Source: Nocardia sp. NBC_01327 (lineage in GTDB: Bacteria; Actinomycetota; Actinomycetes; Mycobacteriales; Mycobacteriaceae). From it: a stretch of DNA of 64,000 nucleotides. Made by a program: the position numbers and the translations under genes. Below the pieces are notes generated by a model. It saw only the letters and a program-made list of their open reading frames with translations. It was not told the origin of the DNA and searched no databases. The DNA is taken from the NCBI RefSeq assembly GCF_035958815.1, contig NZ_CP108383.1, forward strand, positions 558,001-622,000, read 5' to 3'. Shown here one piece after another: positions 16,918 to 25,616 of the stretch. The stretch's first letter is position 1. Each line of letters begins with the position of its first letter.

Positions 16918-18866
16918 CCGATCACGTCGAACAACTCGAATTCCAGGCCGAAACTCATCAGCTGCTCGAGTTGATGATCCACTCGGTTTATTCGAACAAA
17001 GACACCTTCCTGCGAGAACTGATCTCGAACGCCTCCGATGCGCTGGACAAGCTGCGCATGGAGTCCTACCGCGACAAGGACCTCGTCGCCGACACCTCCG
17101 ACCTGCACATCGAGCTGGCGGTCGACCGCGACGAGCGCGTGCTCACCATCCGTGACAACGGCATCGGCATGTCCCGCGCCGAAGTGGTGGATCTGATCGG
17201 CACGCTGGCCAAGTCCGGCACCGCCGCCATGCGTAAGCAGTTGCTGGAGAACAAGTCCGACACCGCCGCCGAGGAGCTCATCGGCCAGTTCGGCATCGGC
17301 TTCTACTCCACCTTCATGGTGGCCGACAAGGTCGCGCTGACCACCCGCAAGGCCGGCGAGACCACCGGCACCCGCTGGGAATCCGCTGCGGGCAGCTCCA
17401 CGTACACGATCGAGGAACTCTCCGACGCCCCGCAGGGCACCACCGTCACGCTGCACCTGAAGCCGGTGGACGACGACGACCACATGTTCGACTACACGAT
17501 GGAGTGGAAGCTCCGCGAAATCGTGAAGAAGTACTCCGACTTCATCGCCTGGCCCATCCGCATGGATGTGGAGCGGACAGTCACCGAGGGTGAGGGCGAG
17601 GACAAGACCGAGAAGACCCTCGTCGAAACCCAGACCCTGAACTCCCAGAAGGCCCTGTGGACCCGCCCCAAGAGCGAGGTCTCCGAGGACGAGTACAAGG
17701 AGTTCTACAAGCACGTCTCGCACGCCTGGGACGATCCGCTGGAAACCATTCCGATGAAGGCGGAGGGCACCTTCGAGTATCAGGCGCTGCTGTTCCTGCC
17801 CTCGACCGCGCCGTTCGACCTGTTCACCCGGGAGCACAAGCGCGGCGTGCAGCTGTATGTGCGGCGGGTGTTCATCATGGACAACTGCGAAGAGCTGATG
17901 CCGGAGTACCTGCGCTTCGTCAAGGGCGTGGTGGACGCACAGGACCTGTCGCTCAATGTCTCCCGCGAGATCCTGCAGCAGGACCGCCAGCTCAAGATGA
18001 TCCGCAAGCGCCTGGTGAAGAAGGTGCTCACCACGATCAAGGATCTGCAGGGCGCCGAGGACAAGTCGAAGTACCAGACCTTCTGGCGCGAGTTCGGCCG
18101 AGTTCTCAAGGAGGGCATGCTCTCCGATCAGGACAATCGCGAATCCATCCTGGCCGTCTCGTCTTTCGCGTCCACGCATGCGGCCGATGAGCTCACCACG
18201 CTGGCCGAATACGTCGCGCGGATGCCGGAGACCCAGACCGGCATCTACTACATGACCGGCGAATCCCGCGAGCAGATCGAGAACTCACCGCATATCGAGG
18301 CATTCCGGGCCAAGGGCCTGGAGGTGCTGGTGCTGACCGATCCGGTCGACGAGATGTGGGTCGGTTCGGTGCCGGAGTTCGAGGGCAAACCCCTGCAGTC
18401 CATTGCCAAGGGTGAGATCGATCTGGAGTCGGAGGAGGAGAAGAAGGCCTCCGAGCAGCTGCGCGAACAGCAGGACAAGGATTTCGCCGATCTGCTCGGC
18501 TGGCTGCAGCAGACCCTGGACGACACCGTGAAGGAGGTCCGCCTGACCTCCCGCCTGACCTCCTCTCCGGCCTGCATCGTCGGAGATGTGTTCGATTTCA
18601 CTCCGCTGCTGGAGCGCATGTACCGCGCCTCCGGTCAGCAACTGCCGGACTCCAAGCGCATCCTGGAGCTGAATCCGGCGCATCCGCTGGTCATCGGTTT
18701 GCGCGACGCGTTCGCCAAGGTCGAGGATGAGGCCGACAAGCCCGCCGAACTCGCCCAGACCGCCGAACTGCTGTACGGCACAGCGGTTCTCGCCGAGGGC
18801 GGCGTGCTCGCGGATCCGGCGCACTTCGCCCGCATCCTGGCCGATCGGCTGGCCCGAACGCTCTGA
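16914..18866 (+). CDS. htpG: Molecular chaperone HtpG (Hsp90)
   Basis: The 650-residue protein has the full Hsp90 layout. The ATP-binding N domain holds ELISNASDALDKLR, DNGIGMS and GQFGIGFYS; the middle domain holds LYVRRVFI and LNVSREILQQ; a C-terminal dimerisation domain follows. It binds and refolds client proteins in the cytoplasm. The GTG 16914 start lies inside the upstream stop. A strong terminator follows. Confidence 0.97.
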   Translation: MTDHVEQLEFQAETHQLLELMIHSVYSNKDTFLRELISNASDALDKLRMESYRDKDLVADTSDLHIELAVDRDERVLTIRDNGIGMSRAEVVDLIGTLAKSGTAAMRKQLLENKSDTAAEELIGQFGIGFYSTFMVADKVALTTRKAGETTGTRWESAAGSSTYTIEELSDAPQGTTVTLHLKPVDDDDHMFDYTMEWKLREIVKKYSDFIAWPIRMDVERTVTEGEGEDKTEKTLVETQTLNSQKALWTRPKSEVSEDEYKEFYKHVSHAWDDPLETIPMKAEGTFEYQALLFLPSTAPFDLFTREHKRGVQLYVRRVFIMDNCEELMPEYLRFVKGVVDAQDLSLNVSREILQQDRQLKMIRKRLVKKVLTTIKDLQGAEDKSKYQTFWREFGRVLKEGMLSDQDNRESILAVSSFASTHAADELTTLAEYVARMPETQTGIYYMTGESREQIENSPHIEAFRAKGLEVLVLTDPVDEMWVGSVPEFEGKPLQSIAKGEIDLESEEEKKASEQLREQQDKDFADLLGWLQQTLDDTVKEVRLTSRLTSSPACIVGDVFDFTPLLERMYRASGQQLPDSKRILELNPAHPLVIGLRDAFAKVEDEADKPAELAQTAELLYGTAVLAEGGVLADPAHFARILADRLARTL

Positions 18867-18889
18867 CCCGCACGACATCTCGTCCCCGT

Positions 18890-18922
18890 CGCACCCCCGG
18901 TGGCTCGATCACCGGGGGTGCG
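18890..18922 (+). terminator. Intrinsic terminator after htpG
   Basis: A perfect 13-base stem (CGCACCCCCGGTG with its complement) closes a seven-base loop 23 bases after the htpG stop. Confidence 0.8.
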
Positions 18923-19181
18923 GCTGTGCGGCGGCGGTTTTCGGTCATGCCCGGTCTCGCGCGGATGTGACGCCGGTAATTTTTTCGCCGGTTCCGGGAA
19001 CTCCCCCCGGCCGGGTGTGCGTTGTACTGCTTGGTCGTAAGTTTTTCGTGTTCGTGTCTCACATGCTCGCGCTGAACATCGTGCGGGCGCTTCTCTTGCC
19101 AGGCAAGTTGCAAGTCGCCTTCTGATTCGACCCGGTCGCCGTGACCGCGGCGGCCGATGCAACATTCAGCAGGAGAAAGTT
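18923..19181 (+). promoter_or_regulatory. Leader region of the cold-shock gene
   Basis: This gene-free stretch holds a 13-base palindrome CTTGCC-A-GGCAAG (19095-19107) and AGGAG just before the cold-shock ATG. Long structured leaders are usual for csp mRNAs, where they sense temperature. I could not place a convincing promoter. Confidence 0.45.
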
Positions 19182-19382
19182 ATGGTTCAGGGCACCGTCA
19201 AGTGGTTCAACGCGGAGAAGGGCTACGGCTTCATCGCCCGCGAGGACGGCCCCGATGTGTTCGTTCACTACTCCGAAATCGAAGGCAACGGCTACCGCCA
19301 GCTCGAAGAGGGCCAGGCCGTGAGCTTCGAAATCACCGAGGGCAAAAAGGGTCCGCAAGCAGCGGCCGTAAAGCCCCACTAA
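19182..19382 (+). CDS. cspA: Cold-shock protein
   Basis: The 66-residue protein is one cold-shock domain with both RNA-binding motifs, KGYGFI (RNP1) and VFVHYS (RNP2). It starts at ATG 19182 behind AGGAGAAAGTT. It binds single-stranded nucleic acids and melts mRNA structure at low temperature. It is a single gene with its own leader and terminator. Confidence 0.96.
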   Translation: MVQGTVKWFNAEKGYGFIAREDGPDVFVHYSEIEGNGYRQLEEGQAVSFEITEGKKGPQAAAVKPH

Positions 19383-19436
19383 GAGCCCCCCGGATATGCG
19401 CTGATTAACCCGCGCACTCCGAACTCGTGAAACACC

Positions 19437-19467
19437 AAGGCCCGCACCGGAATACGGTGCGGGCCTT
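19437..19467. terminator. Terminator after the cold-shock gene
   Basis: A perfect 13-base stem (AAGGCCCGCACCG with its complement) closes a five-base loop. It lies between converging genes. Confidence 0.85.
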
Positions 19468-19472
19468 GTGTC

Positions 19473-19537
19473 GTTCGGGGGCTAGGGGCGGAGCCCCGAA
19501 ATCCCTTCGGGGGTTTGGGGGCGAAGCCCCCGAAACC
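19473..19537. repeat. Two adjacent GGGGC/GCCCC palindromes
   Basis: TTCGGGG pairs with CCCCGAA (19473-19500), then GGGGGC-GAA-GCCCCC (within 19513-19537). Similar GGGGCTGCGTCCCCG palindromes stand downstream of sodA at 31570-31660. They look like dispersed intergenic repeats and may also stop minus-strand transcription of the SDR gene. Confidence 0.5.
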
Positions 19538-19542
19538 CAGCG

Positions 19543-20310
19543 TTAGCGCGGCGCCATGCGCAGGGCGCCGTCCATGCGGATGGTCTCGCCGTTGAGGTAG
19601 TCGTGCTCGGTGATGTACTGCGCGAGCTGCGCGTACTCGTCCGGGCGCCCCAGGCGGGACGGGAACGGCACACCGGACTCGAGCCCCTTGCGGTACTCCT
19701 CGGTGACACCGGCGAGCATCGGGGTGTCGATGATGCCGGGGGCGATGGTGTTGACGCGAATGCCGAACTGCGCCAGGTCACGTGCGGCCGGAATGGTCAT
19801 GCCGGCGACACCGCCCTTGGAGGCGGAGTAGGCGATCTGCCCGATCTGGCCCTCGAACGCCGCGACCGACGCGGTATTGATGACCACGCCGCGCTGGCCG
19901 TACTCGTCGACCGGTTCGGTCTTGGAGATGGCGTCGGCGGCCAGGCGCATGACATTGAAGGATCCGAGCAGGTTCACGGTGATGACCGTGCGGAACAGCT
20001 CGAGGTCGTGCGGGCCGTTCTTGGACAGGATGCGACCCGCCCAGCCGACACCGGCGCAGTTGACGACGATGCGCAGCGGCACACCGGATTCGACGACCGT
20101 GGCGACCGCGGCGGCCACCTCGTCACCGCTGGTGACATCGGTCGGAATCAGGGTGACACCGGCGGGGACGCTGTCGCCCGCACGCTCGATCGACTGTGCC
20201 AGGTCGAACCCGAACACGGTGGCACCGGCATCGGCGAAGCGCTTGGCGGTGGCGGCGCCCAGGCCGGACGCACCTCCGGTGACGATGGCGGCGGAGCCGG
20301 AAATCTCCAC
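19543..20310 (-). CDS. SDR family dehydrogenase (3-hydroxyacyl-CoA dehydrogenase-like)
   Basis: The 255-residue protein is a classical short-chain dehydrogenase: NAD-binding TGGASGLG, NCAGVG, the catalytic Ser in INTASVA and YSASKGG with the Tyr-Lys pair, then APGIIDTPML. The closest type by motif is the 3-hydroxyacyl-CoA or 3-hydroxy-2-methylbutyryl-CoA dehydrogenase group of fatty-acid and isoleucine breakdown. The substrate is inferred. It diverges from the second SDR gene across a region with a palindromic site. Confidence 0.85.
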   Translation of the reverse strand: MEISGSAAIVTGGASGLGAATAKRFADAGATVFGFDLAQSIERAGDSVPAGVTLIPTDVTSGDEVAAAVATVVESGVPLRIVVNCAGVGWAGRILSKNGPHDLELFRTVITVNLLGSFNVMRLAADAISKTEPVDEYGQRGVVINTASVAAFEGQIGQIAYSASKGGVAGMTIPAARDLAQFGIRVNTIAPGIIDTPMLAGVTEEYRKGLESGVPFPSRLGRPDEYAQLAQYITEHDYLNGETIRMDGALRMAPR

Positions 20311-20449
20311 GGTGATTGGTCCTCTCGACTGTGGAGCGCCCTCTCACTGGCCCTCCGTCAACAAGCACCATAACGGGCGAGATGGACACCACAGCGACGG
20401 GCCGGTGCAACCCGCGGTACAGCGGGGGAGATCCAGACTTCGCGGTTTG

Positions 20450-20465
20450 CGAACACAGGTGTTCG
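20450..20465. promoter_or_regulatory. Palindromic operator candidate CGAACAC-AG-GTGTTCG
   Basis: A perfect 7+2+7 palindrome lies between the two divergent SDR genes, 20 bases before the plus-strand start. A TAATCT box at 20474-20479 ends seven bases before ATG 20486, so that transcript may be leaderless and the palindrome would overlap its -35 region. The TetR protein encoded two genes on is the obvious candidate binder. Confidence 0.55.
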
Positions 20466-20485
20466 TTGAGTGCTAATCTCGATTC

Positions 20486-21397
20486 ATGAACGCCAGCACG
20501 GCCCGACGCCCGCGCCGTGGTCTCCTAGGTCCGGCCCAGTCGGTGGCCGGCAAACGCATCCTGATCACCGGTGCCGCCCGCGGCATCGGCGCGGCCCTCG
20601 CCCGGCAGCTGCATGCCCGGGGCGCCCGGGTGGCACTACTGGGCATCGAAGAGGCCCTCCTGGCCGAGGTCGCCGCGGACTGCGGCGACGCACCCTGGCG
20701 CTACTGCGATATCGGTGATCAGGACCAGGTGGAGCGAGTGGTCAATTCGCTCACCGCGGAACTGGGCGGTCTCGACGCCGTGGTCGCCAATGCCGGTATC
20801 GCCCGCCAGCTTTCACTGCTGGGCGGCGAGCCGGACGTGCTCGAGGAAACCCTCACCGTCAATGTGCTCGGCGTCTACTACACGCTGCGCGCCGCCGGCC
20901 CGCACATCGCGCACCCCGGCGGTTACGTGCTGCTGGTGTCCTCCCTGGCCGCCGCCATCCACCTACCCCTCGCGGGTGCGTACAGCGCTTCCAAGGCCGC
21001 CGTGGAGGCGCTCGGCGACACCCTGCGCATAGAACTGCGGCACACCGGCGCGAAGGTCGGCATGGCCTATTTCGCCGAACTCGACACCGATATGACCAGC
21101 CGCGGCTTCGGCACCGACGCCGCGCGAGACATCCTCGGCCGCAATACCGTTTCCGGCACCGCACCCCTGGGACCGGCCATCGACGCCATGGAACGCGCCC
21201 TGGCCCGGCGCTCCCGCAAGGTGTTCTCGCCGTACTGGGTCGGCCTGATCCTGAGCTTCCGCGGCATCGGACAGCGTGTTGTCGACTACGCTCTGCGCCA
21301 CGGGGTCGAGACCGGCCTGGAAGTTGCCCGGACCGAGCGGGTGGCATTCACCACCGAGCAACCGGCGCGCCCCCGCAGAATGGGAAAGCTCGCCTGA
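20486..21397 (+). CDS. SDR family oxidoreductase with C-terminal extension
   Basis: The 303-residue protein carries ITGAARGIGAALA (cofactor loop), VANAGIA, VSSLAAA (catalytic Ser) and YSASKAAVE (Tyr and Lys). The C-terminal part (FSPYWVGLILSFRG) is longer and more hydrophobic than in core SDRs, which suggests membrane association and a lipid-like substrate. No substrate can be named. The TetR gene follows 28 bases later on the same strand. Confidence 0.85.
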   Translation: MNASTARRPRRGLLGPAQSVAGKRILITGAARGIGAALARQLHARGARVALLGIEEALLAEVAADCGDAPWRYCDIGDQDQVERVVNSLTAELGGLDAVVANAGIARQLSLLGGEPDVLEETLTVNVLGVYYTLRAAGPHIAHPGGYVLLVSSLAAAIHLPLAGAYSASKAAVEALGDTLRIELRHTGAKVGMAYFAELDTDMTSRGFGTDAARDILGRNTVSGTAPLGPAIDAMERALARRSRKVFSPYWVGLILSFRGIGQRVVDYALRHGVETGLEVARTERVAFTTEQPARPRRMGKLA

Positions 21398-21425
21398 ACC
21401 GCTACGGCCCAACGGAGTTCACCGC

Positions 21426-22076
21426 ATGACCGATTCGGCAGTAACCGCTCGCCAGTTGCCCCGCGGCCGGCACGGTCTACCCCGCGAGATCGTGGTCGCC
21501 GCGCAGCGCGACCGCATTCTGCTGGCCATGGCCGAGGCCATGACCGAGAACGGTTATGTCGGAACACCGGTCGCGGCGGTCATCAAACGCGCCGGTGTTT
21601 CGCGTGAAACCTTCTACGAGCAATTCCGTTCCAAGGAAGATTGTTTCGAGGCCGCCTTCGAGCGCGCCGTGGAACTCATGCTGACCGGCATCTTCGCCGC
21701 GACGGGCGCCGAATTCGACGGCGAAACCCAGACCGAGCGCATCGAGCGCGTCCTCGGCTCCTACCTCGACGCCCTCGCCGCGGAACCCGCGTTCGCGCGT
21801 GTATTCCTCGTCGAGGTCTATGCGGTCGGCCCGGAAGCCATCGCCCGCCGCACCCAGCTGCAGGAAACCTTCGTCGCGATGGTCGCCGATATCTTGGACG
21901 CCGATACGGAAGAGCAGCGGTTCGCCTGTCAGACCCTGGTGGCCGCGCTGAGCGCCATGGTCACCAATCGCATTGCCGTCGGTGATGTGGAGGGCCTGCG
22001 CGCCCTGCGTGATCCACTGCTGAACCTGGTGCGCCGCAGCGGCGGCCTGTTCGGCGCCGTGCCCCTCACCGACTGA
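21426..22076 (+). CDS. TetR/AcrR family transcriptional regulator
   Basis: From ATG 21426 (GGAG nine bases upstream) the protein has 216 residues. The N-terminal helix-turn-helix is clear: RDRILLAMAEAMTENGY, TPVAAVIKRAGVSRETFYEQF. The remainder is the helical ligand and dimer domain. It is downstream of an SDR gene and a palindromic site, so it probably controls this SDR pair in response to a small ligand. Confidence 0.92.
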   Translation: MTDSAVTARQLPRGRHGLPREIVVAAQRDRILLAMAEAMTENGYVGTPVAAVIKRAGVSRETFYEQFRSKEDCFEAAFERAVELMLTGIFAATGAEFDGETQTERIERVLGSYLDALAAEPAFARVFLVEVYAVGPEAIARRTQLQETFVAMVADILDADTEEQRFACQTLVAALSAMVTNRIAVGDVEGLRALRDPLLNLVRRSGGLFGAVPLTD

Positions 22077-22077
22077 A

Positions 22078-22821
22078 CTACGCGGTTCGCTCCCCGATAG
22101 TGCGGTCCGGGCGATCCTCGCTGTCCGGTCCCGCCGGAATCGGCGTGCCGCCCCGTCGGCGCAGCAGCAGGAGCACCACTCCGGCGATCGCGGGCAGGAC
22201 CAGTGCCACTGTCGCCGCGCCCAGCGTTCCCAGTCCGGGGGCCAGTGCGTCGAGCAGTGTCGCCGCGCCGAAGTACAGGAACAGCAGGCCGGAGCACAGC
22301 GCGATGAGCCGTTCCGGCACATGCTTGCCGACCGTCACGCCGATCAGAATCGCGAGCCCGCCGGCGGCGACCATGCCGAGTACCGAGCCGATCCACACCC
22401 CGACCCAGCCGTTCTTGGTGGCCAGGGCCATGGTGGCGAACATGGTGCGGTCGCCGAGTTCGGCGAGCAGGAAGGCGGACAGCACCACCAGGAAGGCCGA
22501 CCGGGAGGTGGTCTGCGGCGCGGCGGTTTCGGCTTCGGCCTCGTCGTCCGCGCCGGACAGGATTTCGCGCAGTGTCCACAGGCCGACACCGATCAGGGTG
22601 GCCGCGGCGAACAGTGCGATGACGGTGGTGGGCAGCGCCGCACCGAGGAAGTGGCCGACACCGACGGCGATCAGGTTCACCAGCACGCTGGCCACGCTGA
22701 TCGCGCTCAGCACCACCCACCAGCGGTAGCGCAGCGCGAACGTCAGGGCCATGAGTTGCGATTTGTCGCCCAGCTCGGCGAGGAACAGCGCGCCGAAGCT
22801 CAGCAAAATCGTGGTGATCAC
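22078..22821 (-). CDS. GDT1/TMEM165 (UPF0016) family cation exporter, probably Mn2+
   Basis: From GTG 22821 the protein has 247 residues; GGGAG at 22834-22830 is eight bases upstream. Frames further upstream run into the riboswitch and are not coding. Two membrane halves each carry the family signature E-x-G-D-(K/R)-(S/T): ELGDKS near residue 15 and ELGDRT near 130, separated by an acidic loop. Relatives such as MneA export manganese. The manganese-type riboswitch ahead of it supports Mn2+ as the substrate here. Confidence 0.9.
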   Translation of the reverse strand: MITTILLSFGALFLAELGDKSQLMALTFALRYRWWVVLSAISVASVLVNLIAVGVGHFLGAALPTTVIALFAAATLIGVGLWTLREILSGADDEAEAETAAPQTTSRSAFLVVLSAFLLAELGDRTMFATMALATKNGWVGVWIGSVLGMVAAGGLAILIGVTVGKHVPERLIALCSGLLFLYFGAATLLDALAPGLGTLGAATVALVLPAIAGVVLLLLRRRGGTPIPAGPDSEDRPDRTIGERTA

Positions 22822-22913
22822 AGTGTCAGCTCCCAGGTCTCCGGCCTGTCGGCATGAATGCGGGGGCGCTTCAGCCGACACCCGAACCAAAAATCGGTTT
22901 GGTTTGTCTTGGC

Positions 22914-23010
22914 CGAAGGTCTCGCCCACCGGAAACTTCCACCGGTTCACGCAGCCGGACCCGAGAAGGATCAGTATGTCGACTACGCAATTGGGGGCTA
23001 CTCCCCTTCG
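22914..23010 (-). ncRNA. yybP-ykoY manganese riboswitch
   Basis: On the minus strand, P1 forms between CGAAGG (23010-23005) and CCUUCG (22919-22914). Within it are the hallmarks of the class: GGGGAGUAG (23006-22998), GUCGACAUACUG (22983-22972) and GGGCGAGACC (22927-22918). The RNA ends about 90 bases before the exporter start. In this class Mn2+ binding switches on Mn2+ exporter genes. A small CAGG/CCUG hairpin (22848-22834) touches the ribosome-binding site, so translational control is possible. Confidence 0.88.
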
Positions 23011-23019
23011 CTGCCGTCG

Positions 23020-23049
23020 ATACTACCCCGGCAAATCCGGCATCGGCAA
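23020..23049 (-). promoter_or_regulatory. Promoter of the riboswitch-exporter transcript
   Basis: On the minus strand TTGCCG (23049-23044) and TAGTAT (23025-23020) are 18 bases apart. The expected start lies a few bases before the riboswitch P1 helix. Confidence 0.6.
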
Positions 23050-23140
23050 ACCGACATCACCGAAATCGCAATGCGCACAATAAGTTTGGGGACACTGCCG
23101 CAAGGTTTCGGGTACCCTTACGCACCCGGGAGGTGTGCCC

Positions 23141-23677
23141 TCACGCGGCCAGCAGCATGGCCAGAACCGCGGTGTCGGGATCGCTGATCGGATCTACGCC
23201 CACCCTGCTCACCATGGATGTCACGGACCCGTCGGTATCCGTTTCCACCCAGGCCGCCCGATGTTCCAGACCCAGATGCGGAAGTCCCGGCAGCAGCAGG
23301 GTGCCGGAGGCCGCGCCCGAGCACTCGGGCAGCGACGGCCGCGTTTCGCGCGGCGGATGCAGCAGGATCAAGGCCGGTGGCACATGTGCGGCAAACCTGC
23401 CGGGCAGCAGCGCGGACGCGCCCAATACGGTGCCCTCGGCAATGACCAATCCGACCATCCCCGGCTCGGGATCCTCCGGCAGCTCCTCCCGGGCCCCGAA
23501 CACCGTTGTGGTTGCCAGCAGCCCCGGCAGACTCGCCACCCGCACGGCCAGCACCAATAACTGTGCCCATTCCTTCGTGGAATCCGGCCACCGACCGGAA
23601 ATCACGAACCCGCGAAGCGCGCCGCCCGATTCCTGTGTTGATGAAACGAAGGGCAATACACCGATCTGCTCGCTCAT
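23141..23677 (-). CDS. Conserved hypothetical actinobacterial protein
   Basis: The 178-residue protein starts at ATG 23677 with GGGAGG six bases upstream. It looks soluble and compact, with no membrane segment and no catalytic motif I recognise. By place and length it corresponds to the hypothetical gene next to sodA in M. tuberculosis (recalled, not searched). The integrated element begins 82 bases upstream of its start, so its original promoter region and its link to sodA have been split. Confidence 0.7.
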   Translation of the reverse strand: MSEQIGVLPFVSSTQESGGALRGFVISGRWPDSTKEWAQLLVLAVRVASLPGLLATTTVFGAREELPEDPEPGMVGLVIAEGTVLGASALLPGRFAAHVPPALILLHPPRETRPSLPECSGAASGTLLLPGLPHLGLEHRAAWVETDTDGSVTSMVSRVGVDPISDPDTAVLAMLLAA

Positions 23678-23758
23678 CGCGTGCCTCCCGATATGACGAT
23701 CCCGGGGCGGCTCTGCCCGTCCTAGTACTCGAGTTTGTACCTATTCAGGACTGGCACA

Positions 23759-23778
23759 CAAGTACCAATGAGTGCTAG
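23759..23778. other. Left attachment site (attL core)
   Basis: CAAGTACCAATGAGTGCTAG differs from the right-hand copy at one position only, and sits just beyond the 3' end of the integrase gene. Confidence 0.8.
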
Positions 23779-23789
23779 ATACCAGCTAA

Positions 23790-25106
23790 TCAGGCCCCTA
23801 CCAGGCGCAATGCCTGGTTAGGCTTGCGGGACTTGTCACGCTTTGCCCCAAACTCGGCCAAAATGTCCGAAATGATCGCCTGCCACGCCTCCGCTGCCTC
23901 AGCCCACCGAACGAGCTGTAGGCGGGTGTAGTGCTCTTCGGTCACGTCTCCCCGAGTGCTGTGGCCCGCCCATGCCTTGATCACGTACTCATCCACACCA
24001 CGCTTCTTCATCTGCGTGATGATCGTGGCCCGGCAGGCATGAGGCTTCAGGTGTCGCACTCCCGCTCGATCCAGCAGCGCGTACCAGGGCGGATAGACAG
24101 AGGTGCTGCTGATCGTTGATCCGGCAGGCCCGGCCTTGTTGCCCTTGGACTTCACCACGACCCGCTTCGGAAGTTGAGGGAACAGGCCGTTCTTGTGCTG
24201 CTCGTTCTGCCACTCGCGGACCTCGCCGAGCATGGTTGTCACAAGAGGCGGTAGTCGTAGTAGTCGGTCGCCTGCTGCTGACTTCACCTTGGCGAGTTCG
24301 TGCAGGCCCGTGATCGGGTTGTGGACCCACTGCTGATTCACCAACAGCCCCGGCTCGTTACCCGCCTCGTCCCGCTCCAGGAGAATGTTCACCCACTCCG
24401 CACCGAGGGCCTCTCCGCGCCGCAGGTTCAGCATCCACATCCAGAACATGGGCCGCATTCCCGGGGTGTTCGTATTTTTGATGTCGTCGGCCGCGATCAG
24501 AATCTGCGCGATCTCCTCCGGGCTGTAGGCCCCAGAGTCCACGCTCGAACGCATCTGCGCCAACGTCAGGCGGGGCCGCTCCTTCTTCAGGGACTTCACC
24601 ATGGCCGCCGCGTTGTACGCCTGCCCGAGGTTCCGGAGCCGCTCGAGTGCGTTGTCGAGGTGGCGAACCATCTGGTTCACGCCGTCCACCACCCAATGCT
24701 CCAACTGGGCATCTCGGAGTTCGATCACGTCGGATTCCCGCAGCGCCGACACTGGCCAGTGCCCGAACTTGTCCTTCGCGGGTTGCAGCCAATTCGTGTA
24801 GGACTGCCACGTTCGCGGGTTCTGGGACTTGTAAGGCAACAGGTAGTCGTCGATCGCGTCCCCGATCGTGTAGCCGGAGGGCAATCCGACCTGCTGTTGA
24901 ACCTCGCGGGTGCGCCGGATACCCCGAGCGAAATCGTTTGCCTGGTCCAGATCCTTGAAATGCCGGTGCCGCTGGTCTCGCTTGCCTCCAGGCTTCGGCG
25001 CACCTTCAGGGCGTGCGCACCATCCGGTTCGGCTCGTGCCCTTCGTCGTGCAGTCCGCCGCCGGGCGCACGTCTATATCGATCTCTTGTTTGCGCGGCCT
25101 TGCCAA
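23790..25106 (-). CDS. int: Tyrosine-type site-specific integrase
   Basis: The 438-residue protein starts at TTG 25106, two bases past the regulator stop. An SAM-like core-binding domain (YTIGDAIDDYLLPYK and on) is followed by the catalytic domain, with the first Arg in LNLRRGEALG, HACRATI (His-x-x-Arg) and AGHSTRGDVTEEHYTR, which contains the nucleophilic Tyr. It should recombine the repeat at 23759-23778 with that at 31461-31480. It is co-transcribed with the regulator upstream. Confidence 0.93.
   Translation of the reverse strand: MARPRKQEIDIDVRPAADCTTKGTSRTGWCARPEGAPKPGGKRDQRHRHFKDLDQANDFARGIRRTREVQQQVGLPSGYTIGDAIDDYLLPYKSQNPRTWQSYTNWLQPAKDKFGHWPVSALRESDVIELRDAQLEHWVVDGVNQMVRHLDNALERLRNLGQAYNAAAMVKSLKKERPRLTLAQMRSSVDSGAYSPEEIAQILIAADDIKNTNTPGMRPMFWMWMLNLRRGEALGAEWVNILLERDEAGNEPGLLVNQQWVHNPITGLHELAKVKSAAGDRLLRLPPLVTTMLGEVREWQNEQHKNGLFPQLPKRVVVKSKGNKAGPAGSTISSTSVYPPWYALLDRAGVRHLKPHACRATIITQMKKRGVDEYVIKAWAGHSTRGDVTEEHYTRLQLVRWAEAAEAWQAIISDILAEFGAKRDKSRKPNQALRLVGA
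23829..23852 (+). repeat. Left copy of a 24-base terminal repeat
   Basis: GGACTTGTCACGC opens a 24-base stretch that matches 31333-31356 at 21 of 24 positions in the same orientation. It overlaps the 3' end of the integrase gene. Candidate arm-type integrase site, or a remnant shared with an older integrase end. Confidence 0.45.
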
Positions 25107-25107
25107 C

Positions 25108-25554
25108 CTACTCGTTCTCCTTGATCTCGTTGAGCCACAACACGAATTGCCGCAGTGCTTGACCCTGCGCTTGGGGCGAGAGTTCCTCGAACATCGGGCC
25201 TACGGTGTCGATGAACATCCGCATCGAGTCACTTAACTCGAGGTCGGGTGATGGAGCCGGAGTCGCGTGCTCATGTGCCTTCGTGATGCCGTCTACGAGC
25301 GCGAGGAGTGTCGAGGTCTGTGGCACGCCACCGGCTTCCATGTGCTTGATGGTCCGCACCGGCACGTTGGACAACTCGCTGAGGCGGGCCTGAGTCAGCC
25401 CCAGGGCTTTGCGGTCAGCCATCACCCAGCCCGCGACCGCCATGCGATCGGCCATGTCGAGTCGGTTTCCGCGCCGCGCCTGGTGCAGCAACCACCGGAC
25501 CTCGTTGTCATGTTCGCCGCTGTCGTCGAACGCACGAGCCCGAACGTCGTCCAT
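25108..25554 (-). CDS. XRE (Cro/CI) family DNA-binding regulator of the element
   Basis: The 148-residue protein has a central helix-turn-helix: ADRKALGLTQARLSELSNVPVRTIKHMEAG. The C-terminal part is acidic and helical. It is directly upstream of int, and a pair of 11-base repeats stands in the divergent promoter region beside it. It probably represses int and the divergent replication genes. Confidence 0.85.
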   Translation of the reverse strand: MDDVRARAFDDSGEHDNEVRWLLHQARRGNRLDMADRMAVAGWVMADRKALGLTQARLSELSNVPVRTIKHMEAGGVPQTSTLLALVDGITKAHEHATPAPSPDLELSDSMRMFIDTVGPMFEELSPQAQGQALRQFVLWLNEIKENE

Positions 25555-25616
25555 GCCGGTCTACCTCCGTTCACTCTCTCGGATACTGCGTGAACCGTAG
25601 CAGAGTTGCCCATCGT

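Noticed and set aside
20468..20476. GAGTGCTAA, the right half of a CIRCE heat-shock operator
   Set aside because: The required TTAGCACTC partner nine bases upstream is absent; the sequence there is CGAACACAG.
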